Source: JBDSTZ01 sp039927975 (GTDB taxonomy: Bacteria > Pseudomonadota > Gammaproteobacteria > Burkholderiales > Burkholderiaceae_D). From it: a stretch of 24,428 bases of DNA. The position numbers and the translations under genes are program-made. The stretch covers positions 1 through 24,428 of the forward strand of contig JBDSTZ010000545.1 in NCBI GenBank assembly GCA_039927975.1. The letters run 5' to 3'. Below the pieces are notes generated by a model. It was not told the DNA's origin, searched no databases, and saw only the letters and a program-made list of their open reading frames with translations. Position 1 is the stretch's first letter. Each line of letters starts with the position of its first letter. This document shows, in pieces, positions 8,374 to 16,113 of this stretch.

Positions 8374-8472
8374 TGGTAAAACCTTTCCCGGAAATGGGCG
8401 CGGACGAAGCCGCAGAGATAGCAGTTTATCATCCGCGAGGCCGAATACAAGATTAAGTCGTGCCAAGGCTGC

Positions 8473-8697
8473 AAGACCGGCCTGGGTTCAGGAGATCGCC
8501 CGCTCACCGCGCGGGGCGAGACTGGCCGGGGTTCAGGCGGCCGCCCGCTTTCCGCACGGAGCGAGAACAGCCCAGGTTCAAGTGACCGGCTCCCCTCTGC
8601 GCCGGGCGAGAACAGCCCAGGTTCAAGTGACCGGCTGCCCTCTGCGCCGGGCGAGAACAGCCCAGGTTCAGGCCGCTGCCTGCTCGGCGCGCGGGGC
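8473..8697 (-). repeat. Five 45-bp tandem units repeating the 3' end of the response-regulator gene
   Basis: Units occupy 8473-8517, 8518-8562, 8563-8607, 8608-8652 and 8653-8697. Units three and four differ at one base (TCCCCT versus TGCCCT). The first 18 bases (GAGAACAGCCCAGGTTCA on the plus strand) are identical in units three to five. The unit nearest the gene (8653-8697) contains its last nine codons and TGA; every other unit has TCA, which is TGA on the minus strand, at the same place (8488, 8533, 8578, 8623, 8668). The 45-bp period preserves frame. Confidence 0.9.
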
Positions 8698-10335
8698 TGC
8701 CGCCGGCGACAGCAAGGCGAGTTGCTCCATGAGCTGGGCGAAGCGCTGCTGCCCCGGTTGAAGCTTGTCCACATGCAGCAACACGCCGTGGGCCTCGGCC
8801 GACAAGGCCGGGTCGTAACCGAGTTGCTGCATATGCGAAATAAATATCTGCGCGGTGTTGAACAGGATGCGCATATTGTTCGGCAAGCTGGCGCGGGCGT
8901 CGCGCATCCATTCGACCGCTTCGGGCAGCTTGCCGGTTTTCCATAGCAACACGCCCTGGTTCATCAGGTCGGAGGCTTCCTTCTTCGACGCGCGGATCAG
9001 GGCCGCGCCCTCGTCGCCCATGCGTGCCTTGTCGAAAATCTTTTGTACTTCTTCGAGCAGGAGGGTGTTGTCGTGGTTGTTGCGAATCACGTAGCAGAGC
9101 AGCTCGACCGGCGACTCCTTGACGCCGACCGCGAACAGCAGGGTTGCCATTTCCAGGCAGGTGGCGGTGTCGGGGCGGTCGGCAGTGGCGCGCAGCATGT
9201 CTTCGAGGTCGTCGCCGGCCTTGCGCGCCAGGCGGTAGTCGCCGCTCTCGTGGAACACCATGCCTTCGGTGATCTTGGCGCGCAGGCGCATGTCCTCGCC
9301 GCCAAACTCGCGCTGGGCGCCGAGCAGCAATTGCAGCGCTTCCTTGGTTTCATTCTTGAGGCCGCAGACGCGGGCCAGGCCGAAATAGGCGTCGGCCGAT
9401 TTCATGATCGAGTATTCGCCGATTGCGATGCACTTCCGGAAAGCCTTTTCGGCCATGCCGATATTGCCCAGCTTTAGGCATAGCTGGCCCAGATTACGCT
9501 GGCGTAGCACGGAATTGGGCGACAGCAGTGCCGCCCGTTCAAGCACGCTGCACGCTTCCTCGGTCTTGCCCATGCCCTGCAAGGCCAGCGCGAGCTGGTC
9601 GTAGGCATCGATGTAGTAACGGTTTTCGGCGATCACGCCCTGGAACATCTGGCGGGCCTGCTCGAACTCGCCGTTCGCCATGCGAATCTTGGCCAGGCCC
9701 GCGCGCGCCCACTGGTATTCGCGCTGCGCCATCACGGTTTCGTAGGCGGCGCGCGCCTGCTCCGGCTCGCCGCTCTTGAGCATCAGGCTCGCCTTCATGC
9801 GAAGCAACTCGATCTGATGCACCTTGTTGCTCTGAATTTGCACGTCACACATCTTGGCCGCGCTCAGGTAATCCTTGTCGGCGTAGGCTTGGTCGATCGG
9901 GCGGAACACTTGCTTCTTGTGCCACACGCGGTTCAGGCGCGTCAGCAGCACGCCTTCGGTGATCGGCTTGATGAGGTAGGCATCGGGCTGGTGCTCGGCG
10001 GCGCCCATCACTGACTCGACGCTTTTCTCGGCCGAGACCATCAGCCAGACGCTGCTCGGCAGCAGCAGGTTGCGCAGGCGGACTTCTTCCAGCACTTGCT
10101 GGCCGTTTTTGCCCTCGCCCAGGTTGTAGTCGCACAGCACCACATCGTAGCGGGTGCGCGCCAGCGCCGCGATCGCTTCGCCGCCACTCGACGCCTGGTC
10201 GATGTATTTGGCGCCCAGGTTGCGCAAGCTTTCGCGCAGCAACTGGCGGATGCCGATGAAGTCGTCAACCACCAGGTAGTGTTTTTCAGACCAGTCGACG
10301 GGGACGATCTTGGTGCTTGCGGCAGGCACGTTCAT
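8668..10335 (-). CDS. Response regulator with REC domain and TPR-rich output region
   Basis: This 555-aa protein has a receiver domain at about 18-135 with the full set of residues: acidic pair D24/D25, phosphoacceptor D69 (LCDYNLG), S101 (LMVSAE) and K123 (LIKPI). Residues from about 145 to 540 are helical tetratricopeptide-like repeats, for example EYQWARAGLAKIRMANGEFE, YYIDAYDQLALALQGMGKTE and RQRNLGQLCLKLGNIGMAEK. No DNA-binding or enzymatic output domain is visible, so it probably signals by protein-protein contacts. It overlaps the kinase gene by four bases (ATGA), making a coupled two-component pair. Its 3' end is unusual: the last codons and TGA are the first unit of a five-unit 45-bp tandem array running into the intergenic region. 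Confidence 0.85.
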   Translation of the reverse strand: MNVPAASTKIVPVDWSEKHYLVVDDFIGIRQLLRESLRNLGAKYIDQASSGGEAIAALARTRYDVVLCDYNLGEGKNGQQVLEEVRLRNLLLPSSVWLMVSAEKSVESVMGAAEHQPDAYLIKPITEGVLLTRLNRVWHKKQVFRPIDQAYADKDYLSAAKMCDVQIQSNKVHQIELLRMKASLMLKSGEPEQARAAYETVMAQREYQWARAGLAKIRMANGEFEQARQMFQGVIAENRYYIDAYDQLALALQGMGKTEEACSVLERAALLSPNSVLRQRNLGQLCLKLGNIGMAEKAFRKCIAIGEYSIMKSADAYFGLARVCGLKNETKEALQLLLGAQREFGGEDMRLRAKITEGMVFHESGDYRLARKAGDDLEDMLRATADRPDTATCLEMATLLFAVGVKESPVELLCYVIRNNHDNTLLLEEVQKIFDKARMGDEGAALIRASKKEASDLMNQGVLLWKTGKLPEAVEWMRDARASLPNNMRILFNTAQIFISHMQQLGYDPALSAEAHGVLLHVDKLQPGQQRFAQLMEQLALLSPAAAPRAEQAAA

Positions 10336-11036
10336 GGCAGCCTCAGCACGAAGCAGCCACCGCCGTAAGCGCCGCCATTTTCCAGTTGCAAGCTGCCGCT
10401 GCGCTGGCGATGCTTGTGCATTTTGGCCACTTCGCTGGAAAAATACAGGCCGAGGCCGGCGCTATTGGTGAGGAAATTGACGCCGGTGCGCACACCGCTC
10501 ATGGCCGAGACGCCAGCCTGCAGCATGGCGTCCGGGTAACCTCTGCCGTTGTCCTCGACGCGAATTTCCAGACAGCCGTCGACTTCGGCGATCGCCAGGC
10601 GAATCTTGTCGACCGTGTAATGGATGGCGTTGTTGATGGCGTGGCCGACCACACCGATGATGAGGTCTTCGTCGAAGTGCCAGATCAGCTCGGCGTCGAC
10701 GTCGAGTTCGAGGATGATGCCTTTCGAGTCGAGCAGCACGCGTTCGCTCGACACCACCTGGTCGACCAGGGTGGCGATTTCAAGCGGGGCGATCTCGAAG
10801 GGGTACTCGGGCTTGCCGACCTGCTTGTAGAGCGCAAGCAACTGCATCAGGTTGTCGTTGATGCGCTTGGTCTGGTACAGCATGTGCGCCATCTGCGGCG
10901 TGGCCGGGGCGCCCTCGACGGCGCCGACCAGCAGTTTTTCCAGCGTGCCGGTGAGCACGCTGACCGAGTTTTTCATGTCGTGCGCGGTTGACGCGAGAAA
11001 CAGGAACAGCTCTTGCGAGCCAGGTGACTCTTCCAT
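10332..11036 (-). CDS. Soluble sensor histidine kinase lacking a sensor domain
   Basis: This 234-aa protein is little more than a transmitter module. The H-box is at the very N-terminus (STAHDMKNSV, phospho-acceptor H19), the N-box is GHAINNAIHYT (N135/N136), the G1 box is EDNGRGYP (D162) and the G2 box is NSAGLGLYFSSEVAKMH (about 191-207). There is no transmembrane segment and no PAS, GAF or HAMP domain, so it must be cytosolic and take its input through a partner. The start is set by GGAGG nine bases upstream. It is translationally coupled to the REC-TPR response regulator, its likely phosphotransfer partner. Confidence 0.87.
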   Translation of the reverse strand: MEESPGSQELFLFLASTAHDMKNSVSVLTGTLEKLLVGAVEGAPATPQMAHMLYQTKRINDNLMQLLALYKQVGKPEYPFEIAPLEIATLVDQVVSSERVLLDSKGIILELDVDAELIWHFDEDLIIGVVGHAINNAIHYTVDKIRLAIAEVDGCLEIRVEDNGRGYPDAMLQAGVSAMSGVRTGVNFLTNSAGLGLYFSSEVAKMHKHRQRSGSLQLENGGAYGGGCFVLRLP

Positions 11037-11098
11037 CGTGCATGGCCTCCAGTGGGCGAGCCCGACGGTCGCCGTCGGCTTGGTGTTGCTTTAAATCA

Positions 11099-11104
11099 AT
11101 TATA
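11099..11104 (-). promoter_or_regulatory. Consensus -10 for the kinase/response-regulator operon
   Basis: The minus strand reads TATAAT, a perfect -10, 62 bases before the kinase start codon. The region 17 bases further up has no convincing -35, so an activator or weak promoter is possible. Confidence 0.4.
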
Positions 11105-11168
11105 CCGGCTTGGCGCTGATTGCTTCCGAAATGCATCAGTAATCGGATGCAATGTGGCGAAGATCATA

Positions 11169-12791
11169 CTAGGCCGGGGAACCGCGCGACAATGTTCGCC
11201 GCAGGAAGCGGGCCGGGTCGAGGGCGTCGACCAGGGCCGCTTCGAGCGGCAAGGGCTCGCCTTCGAGCTGAGAGGCCAGCAGTTCGGCCGCAAGGGGCGC
11301 CCAGATCAAACCGCGCGACGCGTAGCCCAGCAAACCGAACAGGCCACTCTGGCGCGGCAGGTCGCGCAAGCGTTCGGTACCGACCGGCGCGGCCGCCGCC
11401 GGCAGCGCGCCAACCAGCGGCAGGCGGTCCGGCGCGACGCTGCGAAAACCTACCCTGCCGGCCAGCGACAGCCTGTCGCGCAAGTCGGCGTGCGGGATCA
11501 GCGTGCGCAGGCGCTCCAGATTGGCGAGCTGGCTGGCGCCGCGCAGGCATGGATCGTCATCGTCGTCATAGCTGGCGCCGACGCTGCACACGCCTTGCGA
11601 GGCCGGCGTGAGGTAGCCGTCGGCGCACAGCACCAGGGAGACCGGGGGCAGCTCGCCGGCCGGCACGTGGGTCACCTGGCCGCGCACCGACGCCAGCGGC
11701 AGCCCGGTCTGTGCGGCGGCGCCGCTGCCGCTGGCCAGCACCAGCGTGGGGGCCCGGGCGATCAGCGCACCGCCGGCGTCGCGCACGCACCACTGGCCGT
11801 CTTCGCGCGCGAAGCTCACGCTGCCCACGCCGAAGCGCCGCTCAAGGCGGTCGCCGCAGGCGGCCAGCATGGCGGCGCAGACGCTGGCCGGACGCGCCCA
11901 GCCACCTTTGGCGAACAGCCATGCGCCGTGCGGCGCGGCGACGCTGGCCAGCGCGCCGGCGGCATCGGCTTCCAGCCATTGCGCGAAGGACGGCGGATAC
12001 CGGTGGCTGGCGGCGATGCGGCGCTGCTGGGCGCTATGGTCGGCCGAGCGGGCCAGTTGCAGCACGCCGCAGGTCTGGCCGTCAATGGCGGCGCCAATGC
12101 CGCCCAGACGCTCCCAATATGCGAGGGCGTAGCGGTAGGCGGCGCGGGTCAGGCGCGCGCTGATGTTGTCGTCCAGCGCCAGCAAGGGCATGAAGATGCC
12201 GGCCAAGTTGCCCGACGCTTCCATCGCCGGCTGCGGGTGGCGTTCGACCAGCGTGACGTTCCAGCCGCGCGCACACAGGCGCTCGCAGGCGGCGCTGCCG
12301 GCCAGGCCGGCACCGAGCACGATCGCGCGCCGTTCGGGTGGGGCGGCAGCCGGTGGCCGTGGACGGCGGGTGGTGAAGACACCATCCTCGCCCACGCCTG
12401 CGCGCGCGAGCGCAATTGCGAGCGTGGCGCTGGTTCGGACCGCAGCGACGCGCGCGCCCTGGTTCAGCAGGCGGGCGAGCTGGCCGACGAAGCGGGTGTC
12501 GGCGGGGGCAAGATCGTCGAGAAAGGCGGCGTCGATGCGCGCCCTCAGCTGCGACAGGGCCTGGCCGATAGTCGCCGACAGCAGGTCGAGCGTGACGCGC
12601 GGATCGGTCTGCGGCACCCGGCGCGCGCCAGGCAGCGGATCGTCGCACAGGGCGATGTAGTGCAGGTGCTCGCAGCGGTCCGGATCGGCGCGCCACTGCG
12701 CGACCGTTCGCGTATAGCGATCGCCGTCGCCGAAGGCTGCGTCGAACACGACGAAGCGCTTGCGGCCGCGCCAGTGCGGCGTTAAATCCAT
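11169..12791 (-). CDS. mnmC: MnmC-like FAD oxidoreductase with degenerate methyltransferase domain
   Basis: The C-terminal ~385 residues are an MnmC2-type FAD oxidase: dinucleotide-binding AIVLGAGLAGSAACERL (156-172) with a following VER acid, and the family end GYASRGLIWAPLAAELLASQ. MnmC finishes the mnm5(s2)U34 wobble modification of tRNA; its oxidase half removes the carboxymethyl group of cmnm5U. The N-terminal ~140 residues match the MnmC1 methyltransferase in outline only. The usual first ~60 residues (the DFDDVYFS region) are absent, the SAM loop GFGTGLNF reads AFGDGDRY, and FLDGFAPAKNP reads FLDDLAPADTR. At 540 aa it is shorter than E. coli MnmC (668). The ATG at 12791 starts one base after the tag stop; upstream in-frame codons belong to tag in another frame. 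Confidence 0.85.
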   Translation of the reverse strand: MDLTPHWRGRKRFVVFDAAFGDGDRYTRTVAQWRADPDRCEHLHYIALCDDPLPGARRVPQTDPRVTLDLLSATIGQALSQLRARIDAAFLDDLAPADTRFVGQLARLLNQGARVAAVRTSATLAIALARAGVGEDGVFTTRRPRPPAAAPPERRAIVLGAGLAGSAACERLCARGWNVTLVERHPQPAMEASGNLAGIFMPLLALDDNISARLTRAAYRYALAYWERLGGIGAAIDGQTCGVLQLARSADHSAQQRRIAASHRYPPSFAQWLEADAAGALASVAAPHGAWLFAKGGWARPASVCAAMLAACGDRLERRFGVGSVSFAREDGQWCVRDAGGALIARAPTLVLASGSGAAAQTGLPLASVRGQVTHVPAGELPPVSLVLCADGYLTPASQGVCSVGASYDDDDDPCLRGASQLANLERLRTLIPHADLRDRLSLAGRVGFRSVAPDRLPLVGALPAAAAPVGTERLRDLPRQSGLFGLLGYASRGLIWAPLAAELLASQLEGEPLPLEAALVDALDPARFLRRTLSRGSPA

Positions 12792-12792
12792 C

Positions 12793-13350
12793 CTAGCTGT
12801 GGCGAAAGCAGGCGGGGTCGTGGTCGTCGACCATGCCGATCCCCTGCATGTAGGCGTACACGATGGTCGAGCCGACGAACTTGAAGCCGCGCTTTGCCAG
12901 GTCTTTCGAGAGCCGGTCCGACAGCTCGGTCTTGGCCGGACGCTCGCCGCCGGGCCAGTGACACACGATCGGTTTGCCATCGACGAAAGCCCACAGATAG
13001 GCGTCGAGCGTGAGGCCCTCATCGCGCAGGCGCAGGTAGGCCTGGGCGTTGGTGATGGCGGCAGCCACCTTCAGGCGGTTACGCACAATGCCGGGATTGG
13101 CCAGCAGTTCGGCTACTTTGGCGGCGTCGTAGCGGGCGATTTTTTCGGCGTCCCAGCCGTCGAAGGCCAGCCGATACGTGTCACGCTTGTTGAGGATGGT
13201 TTCCCAGCTCAGCCCCGCCTGCGCGCCTTCCAGGTTGAGCATCTCGAACAGGCGGTTCTCGTCGTGGCAGGGCACGCCCCACTCCTCGTCGTGGTAGGCG
13301 ACATAGCGCGGGTTGGCCATATTGGCCCAGCGGCAGCGAGTTTGGTTCAT
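12793..13350 (-). CDS. tag: DNA-3-methyladenine glycosylase I
   Basis: This 185-aa protein is close in length and sequence to E. coli Tag. It has the N-terminal MNQTRCRW..., YHDEEWGVP and LEGAQAGLSWETILNKR blocks, with the catalytic-region Glu at 41. The four zinc-ligand positions of the HhH Tag family are all present: C6, H20, H177 and C181 (DDHDPACF). It removes 3-methyladenine from alkylated DNA as a monofunctional glycosylase. It sits 15 bases after the MocR gene and one base before mnmC, suggesting a MocR-tag-mnmC transcript. A TATACT hexamer overlapping the end of the MocR gene could add a local promoter. Confidence 0.95.
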   Translation of the reverse strand: MNQTRCRWANMANPRYVAYHDEEWGVPCHDENRLFEMLNLEGAQAGLSWETILNKRDTYRLAFDGWDAEKIARYDAAKVAELLANPGIVRNRLKVAAAITNAQAYLRLRDEGLTLDAYLWAFVDGKPIVCHWPGGERPAKTELSDRLSKDLAKRGFKFVGSTIVYAYMQGIGMVDDHDPACFRHS

Positions 13351-13365
13351 GGGCAGCAGTATAGT

Positions 13366-14847
13366 TCATCGCGTGGCGGCGAGCACCCTGGCGAGCAGCT
13401 CGACGCCATGCGCGATTTGCGGCGGCGCGATGGCCGAAAAGCCGAGCAGCAAGCCGGGTGCGGTGGCGCAGGCGGCGCTGGCGCCGGGATGCGCGTAGTA
13501 GCACAGCGGCCGCATTTCGACGCCGTGCTCGAGCGCGGCGCGCACCACGGCCAACTCGTCGCGGGCGCGGCGGAAGTGCACGCACAGGTCGAGGCCTGAA
13601 TCGGATGGCGCCAGGCGCAAGTCATCAGCCAGGCGCCGCTCGATGGCGGCCAGCAGCGCCTGACGGCGTTCACCGTAAGCGTCACGCGTGCGGCGGATGT
13701 GGCGGCCGAAGTGGCCCTCGCCCATGAAGTCGGCCAGCACCATCTGCGGCACGATCGCGTTGTGGCGGTCGATCAGGGACTTGGCGCGCACCAGCGGTTC
13801 GACCAGGGCCGGCGGCGCCACGATGTAGCCGAGCCGCAGTCCCGGAAACAGCACCTTCGACAACGTGCCGACGTAGATCACGCAATCGTTGCGGTCGAGG
13901 CTTTGCAGGGAGGCCAGCGGCGGGCCGGTGTAGCGGTACTCGCTGTCGTAGTCGTCCTCGATGATCCAGGCGCGCCGCGCGCCGGCCCACTGCAGCAGTT
14001 CGAGACGGCGCGCCAGCGTCATCGTCACGCCCAGCGGCAACTGATGCGAGGGCGTGGTGAAGACCATTTTGGCGTCGGGGTAGTGGGCGGCGCCGTAGGC
14101 CACGTCCATGCCGCCGGCGTCGACCGGCACCGTGCAGACCCGGGCGCCGCCGGCGAACAGCGGCGCGCTCAGGCCCTGGTAGCCGGGCGACTCGACCCAC
14201 ACGCCGTCGGCGGGCGCCAGCAGCAGCTGGGTGAGCAGGTAGAGCGCTTGCTGCGAACCGGAGGTGATAACGATCTGCTCGGGCGTGCAGTTGACGCCGC
14301 GCGAGGCGCGCAAGTAGACGCACAGCAGTTCGCGCAGGGGCGCGTAACCGGCCGGATCGCCATAGCCCATGTGATGGTCGGGATGGCGCCAGCGGCGCGC
14401 CTCGAGCCTGCTCCACACATCGAAGGGGAACAGTTCGAGCGCCGGCATGCTGACGCGGAAGGCGCGCAGCGGGCCTTCGTGGTATCGCACCGTGCCCATC
14501 GCGCCGGCATAGCGCTGGCCGCGCGCGGACAGGGGCCGCATCAGGCCGCGCGCTGCGGTGGGCGACGCTGCGCCGGCGCTGATCGGCAGTTGCGCGCTGA
14601 CGAAGGTGCCCTTGCCCACGCTGCCCTGCAGGTAGCCCTCGGCCATGAGCTGGTCGTAGGCATTGAGCACGGTCTGGCGCGAAATGCGCAGCATGGCGCA
14701 CAGCGCGCGCGTGGGCGGCAGGCGCATGCCGGGATCGAGGGCGCCGCGCAGGATGGCGCTCTTGATCTGCGCGTACAGCTGGCGGAACACCGGTTCGGCG
14801 GCATCGCGGTCGAGCGGCAAGGCGGCGATGATGTCGGAGGTGGGCAT
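13366..14847 (-). CDS. MocR-type regulator (GntR wHTH fused to PLP aminotransferase fold)
   Basis: This 493-aa protein has an N-terminal GntR winged helix (about 17-82: PVFRQLYAQIKSAILRGALD, then LPPTRALCAMLRISRQTVLN) and a fold-type I aminotransferase domain. PLP-site motifs include IIEDDYDSEYRY and TLSKVLFPGLRLGY, in which K331 is the predicted Schiff-base lysine. MocR proteins use PLP as a ligand to regulate transcription, commonly of vitamin B6, amine or taurine genes next door. The ATG at 14847 begins the family N-terminus; no strong ribosome binding site precedes it. It is divergent from the OsmC/PaiB pair across 107 bases, which makes those genes its most likely targets, in addition to itself. 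The effector cannot be told from sequence. Confidence 0.9.
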   Translation of the reverse strand: MPTSDIIAALPLDRDAAEPVFRQLYAQIKSAILRGALDPGMRLPPTRALCAMLRISRQTVLNAYDQLMAEGYLQGSVGKGTFVSAQLPISAGAASPTAARGLMRPLSARGQRYAGAMGTVRYHEGPLRAFRVSMPALELFPFDVWSRLEARRWRHPDHHMGYGDPAGYAPLRELLCVYLRASRGVNCTPEQIVITSGSQQALYLLTQLLLAPADGVWVESPGYQGLSAPLFAGGARVCTVPVDAGGMDVAYGAAHYPDAKMVFTTPSHQLPLGVTMTLARRLELLQWAGARRAWIIEDDYDSEYRYTGPPLASLQSLDRNDCVIYVGTLSKVLFPGLRLGYIVAPPALVEPLVRAKSLIDRHNAIVPQMVLADFMGEGHFGRHIRRTRDAYGERRQALLAAIERRLADDLRLAPSDSGLDLCVHFRRARDELAVVRAALEHGVEMRPLCYYAHPGASAACATAPGLLLGFSAIAPPQIAHGVELLARVLAATR

Positions 14848-14862
14848 GGGCGGGCGGCGGAA

Positions 14863-14896
14863 ATTGGTATTCGAATATTGCCGCTTATTGGATATT
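14863..14896. promoter_or_regulatory. Candidate MocR operator: ATTGG direct repeats around a palindrome
   Basis: ATTGGTATT (14863-14871) and ATTGGATATT (14887-14896) are direct repeats with starts 24 bases apart. The perfect 10-base palindrome TATTCGAATA (14868-14877) overlaps the first. MocR regulators often bind spaced direct repeats in the region shared with the divergent gene. The second copy runs up to the -35 of the osmC-side promoter. Binding is inferred. Confidence 0.4.
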
Positions 14897-14923
14897 TGAG
14901 CAAGCCAAAGCGCCGGGTAAGAT
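14896..14923 (+). promoter_or_regulatory. Candidate promoter of the OsmC/PaiB pair
   Basis: TTGAGC (14896-14901), a 16-base spacer and TAAGAT (14918-14923) precede the OsmC start. GAGAGG at 14944-14949, five bases before the ATG, is the ribosome binding site. Confidence 0.5.
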
Positions 14924-14954
14924 GGAGCATCTGACAACGAACTGAGAGGCCAGC

Positions 14955-15419
14955 ATGCAGCAATTTGAAGCGTGCCTGGAATGGGCACGGGGCGAGCAGG
15001 ACTTCGCCGGCCAGCGTTACAGCCGCGCCCATCGATGGCATTTCGATGGCGGGCTGGAAGTGCCGGCCTCGTCATCCCCTTTGTCGGTGCCGCTGCCGAT
15101 GTCGGACCCGCAGGCGCTCGATCCGGAGGAAGCGCTGGTGGCGGCGGTGTCGAGCTGCCACATGCTGTTCTTCCTGTCGATCGCGGCGCAGCGCGGTTTT
15201 GTGGTCGACAGCTATCGCGATCACGCGCTCGGCACCATGGAACCCAACGCCGAGGGCAGGACCGCCATGACGCGCATCGCGCTGCGTCCGGCGATCGCAT
15301 TTTCCGGCGCGCGCCTGCCCGACGCCGCGCAACTAGACGCCATGCATCACGCCGCGCACGAGCGATGCTACATCGCCAATTCCATCAAGGCGGAGATCAC
15401 CATCGAAAAGGCGGACTGA
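14955..15419 (+). CDS. OsmC-like peroxiredoxin-family protein
   Basis: This 154-aa protein has the OsmC/Ohr layout. Acidic residues DPEE (57-60) lead into a helix with the first conserved cysteine, C68 (VSSCHMLFFLS), and the second conserved cysteine is C138 (HERCYIANS). OsmC-family proteins reduce organic hydroperoxides with this Cys pair; the sequence is nearer to the general OsmC branch than to classical Ohr. Length is normal. The PaiB-like gene starts three bases after its stop, so the two are co-transcribed, and both lie downstream of the divergent MocR promoter region. Confidence 0.88.
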   Translation: MQQFEACLEWARGEQDFAGQRYSRAHRWHFDGGLEVPASSSPLSVPLPMSDPQALDPEEALVAAVSSCHMLFFLSIAAQRGFVVDSYRDHALGTMEPNAEGRTAMTRIALRPAIAFSGARLPDAAQLDAMHHAAHERCYIANSIKAEITIEKAD

Positions 15420-15422
15420 CCC

Positions 15423-16010
15423 ATGTACTCACCCAAGGAATTCATCGAAACGCGGCTCGACGTGCTGCACGGCCTGATCGAGGCAAACCCTTTGGGCGCC
15501 GTGGTCCGGCATGGCGCGGACGGGCTGAGCGCCGACCATATTCCCTTCGAGATCGTCGCGCCCAGCGAAGAGGCGCCTTTCGGTACGCTGCGCGCCCACG
15601 TGGCGCGCGCCAACCCGCTGTGGCAGCAGGACGGACAGAGCATAATGGTGTTGTTTCAGGCCGAGTCGGCTTACATCACCCCGGCCTGGTACGAGGAAAA
15701 GGCACGCAGCGGCAAGGTGGTGCCGACCTGGAATTACGCGGCCGTGCACGCCCACGGCGTATTGCGCAGCGTCGACGACCCGGCCTGGCTGCTGGCCCTG
15801 CTCACGCGCCTAACCGCGCGCAACGAAGCCAACCGCGCCGCGCCGTGGGCGGTGCAGGATGCGCCGGCCGACTACCTGGCCCGCTTGACGCAGGCCATCG
15901 TCGGCATTGAACTGCGCATCGAGCGGATCGACGGCAAGTTCAAGCAGAGCCAGAACAAGTCGCCGGCCGACCGCGCGCGCATTGCGGAGGGCTTGCGCAG
16001 CGGCCTGTGA
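15423..16010 (+). CDS. PaiB-like FMN-binding protein
   Basis: This 195-aa protein matches the PaiB family (split beta-barrel, FMN-binding negative regulator). Visible blocks are MYSPKEF at the start, ADHIPFEI (37-44), GTLRAHVARANP (54-65), VPTWNYAAVHAHG (100-112) and the C-terminal KFKQSQNKSPADR. B. subtilis PaiB was described as a repressor of sporulation and protease genes; many homologues bind flavin or heme, and the exact role here is unknown. It follows the OsmC gene by three bases. Its last codons and TGA are the first of three 38-bp tandem units extending past the gene. Confidence 0.85.
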   Translation: MYSPKEFIETRLDVLHGLIEANPLGAVVRHGADGLSADHIPFEIVAPSEEAPFGTLRAHVARANPLWQQDGQSIMVLFQAESAYITPAWYEEKARSGKVVPTWNYAAVHAHGVLRSVDDPAWLLALLTRLTARNEANRAAPWAVQDAPADYLARLTQAIVGIELRIERIDGKFKQSQNKSPADRARIAEGLRSGL

Positions 16011-16091
16011 CGGGGCGCTTTGCTGAGGCAATGCGCACCGGTCAGTGACAGCGCGCATTGCCGAGAGCTTGCGCACCGGACCGGGGTGGCG
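15978..16091 (+). repeat. Three 38-bp tandem units repeating the 3' end of the PaiB gene
   Basis: Units are 15978-16015, 16016-16053 and 16054-16091. Unit one encodes RIAEGLRSGL plus TGA. Unit two reads, in its own shifted frame, RFAEAMRTGQ plus TGA. Unit three reads RIAESLRTGP with the stop position changed to GGG. Hand comparison gives roughly 70-76% identity between units. The 38-bp period shifts frame, so these are not in-frame extensions of the protein. Confidence 0.75.
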
Positions 16092-16113
16092 CCAGCACGC
16101 GCTCAGCCGCAAC

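Noticed and set aside
8355..8774. Repeat-containing open frames of about 130-140 codons on both strands across the 45-bp array
   Set aside because: The 45-bp period keeps any frame open; they overlap the response regulator or lack ribosome binding sites, so they are artefacts of the repeat.
12792..13022. N-terminal extension of MnmC in the same frame
   Set aside because: It lies inside tag in another frame, is Ser/Arg-rich like a shadow, and does not resemble the missing MnmC N-terminus.
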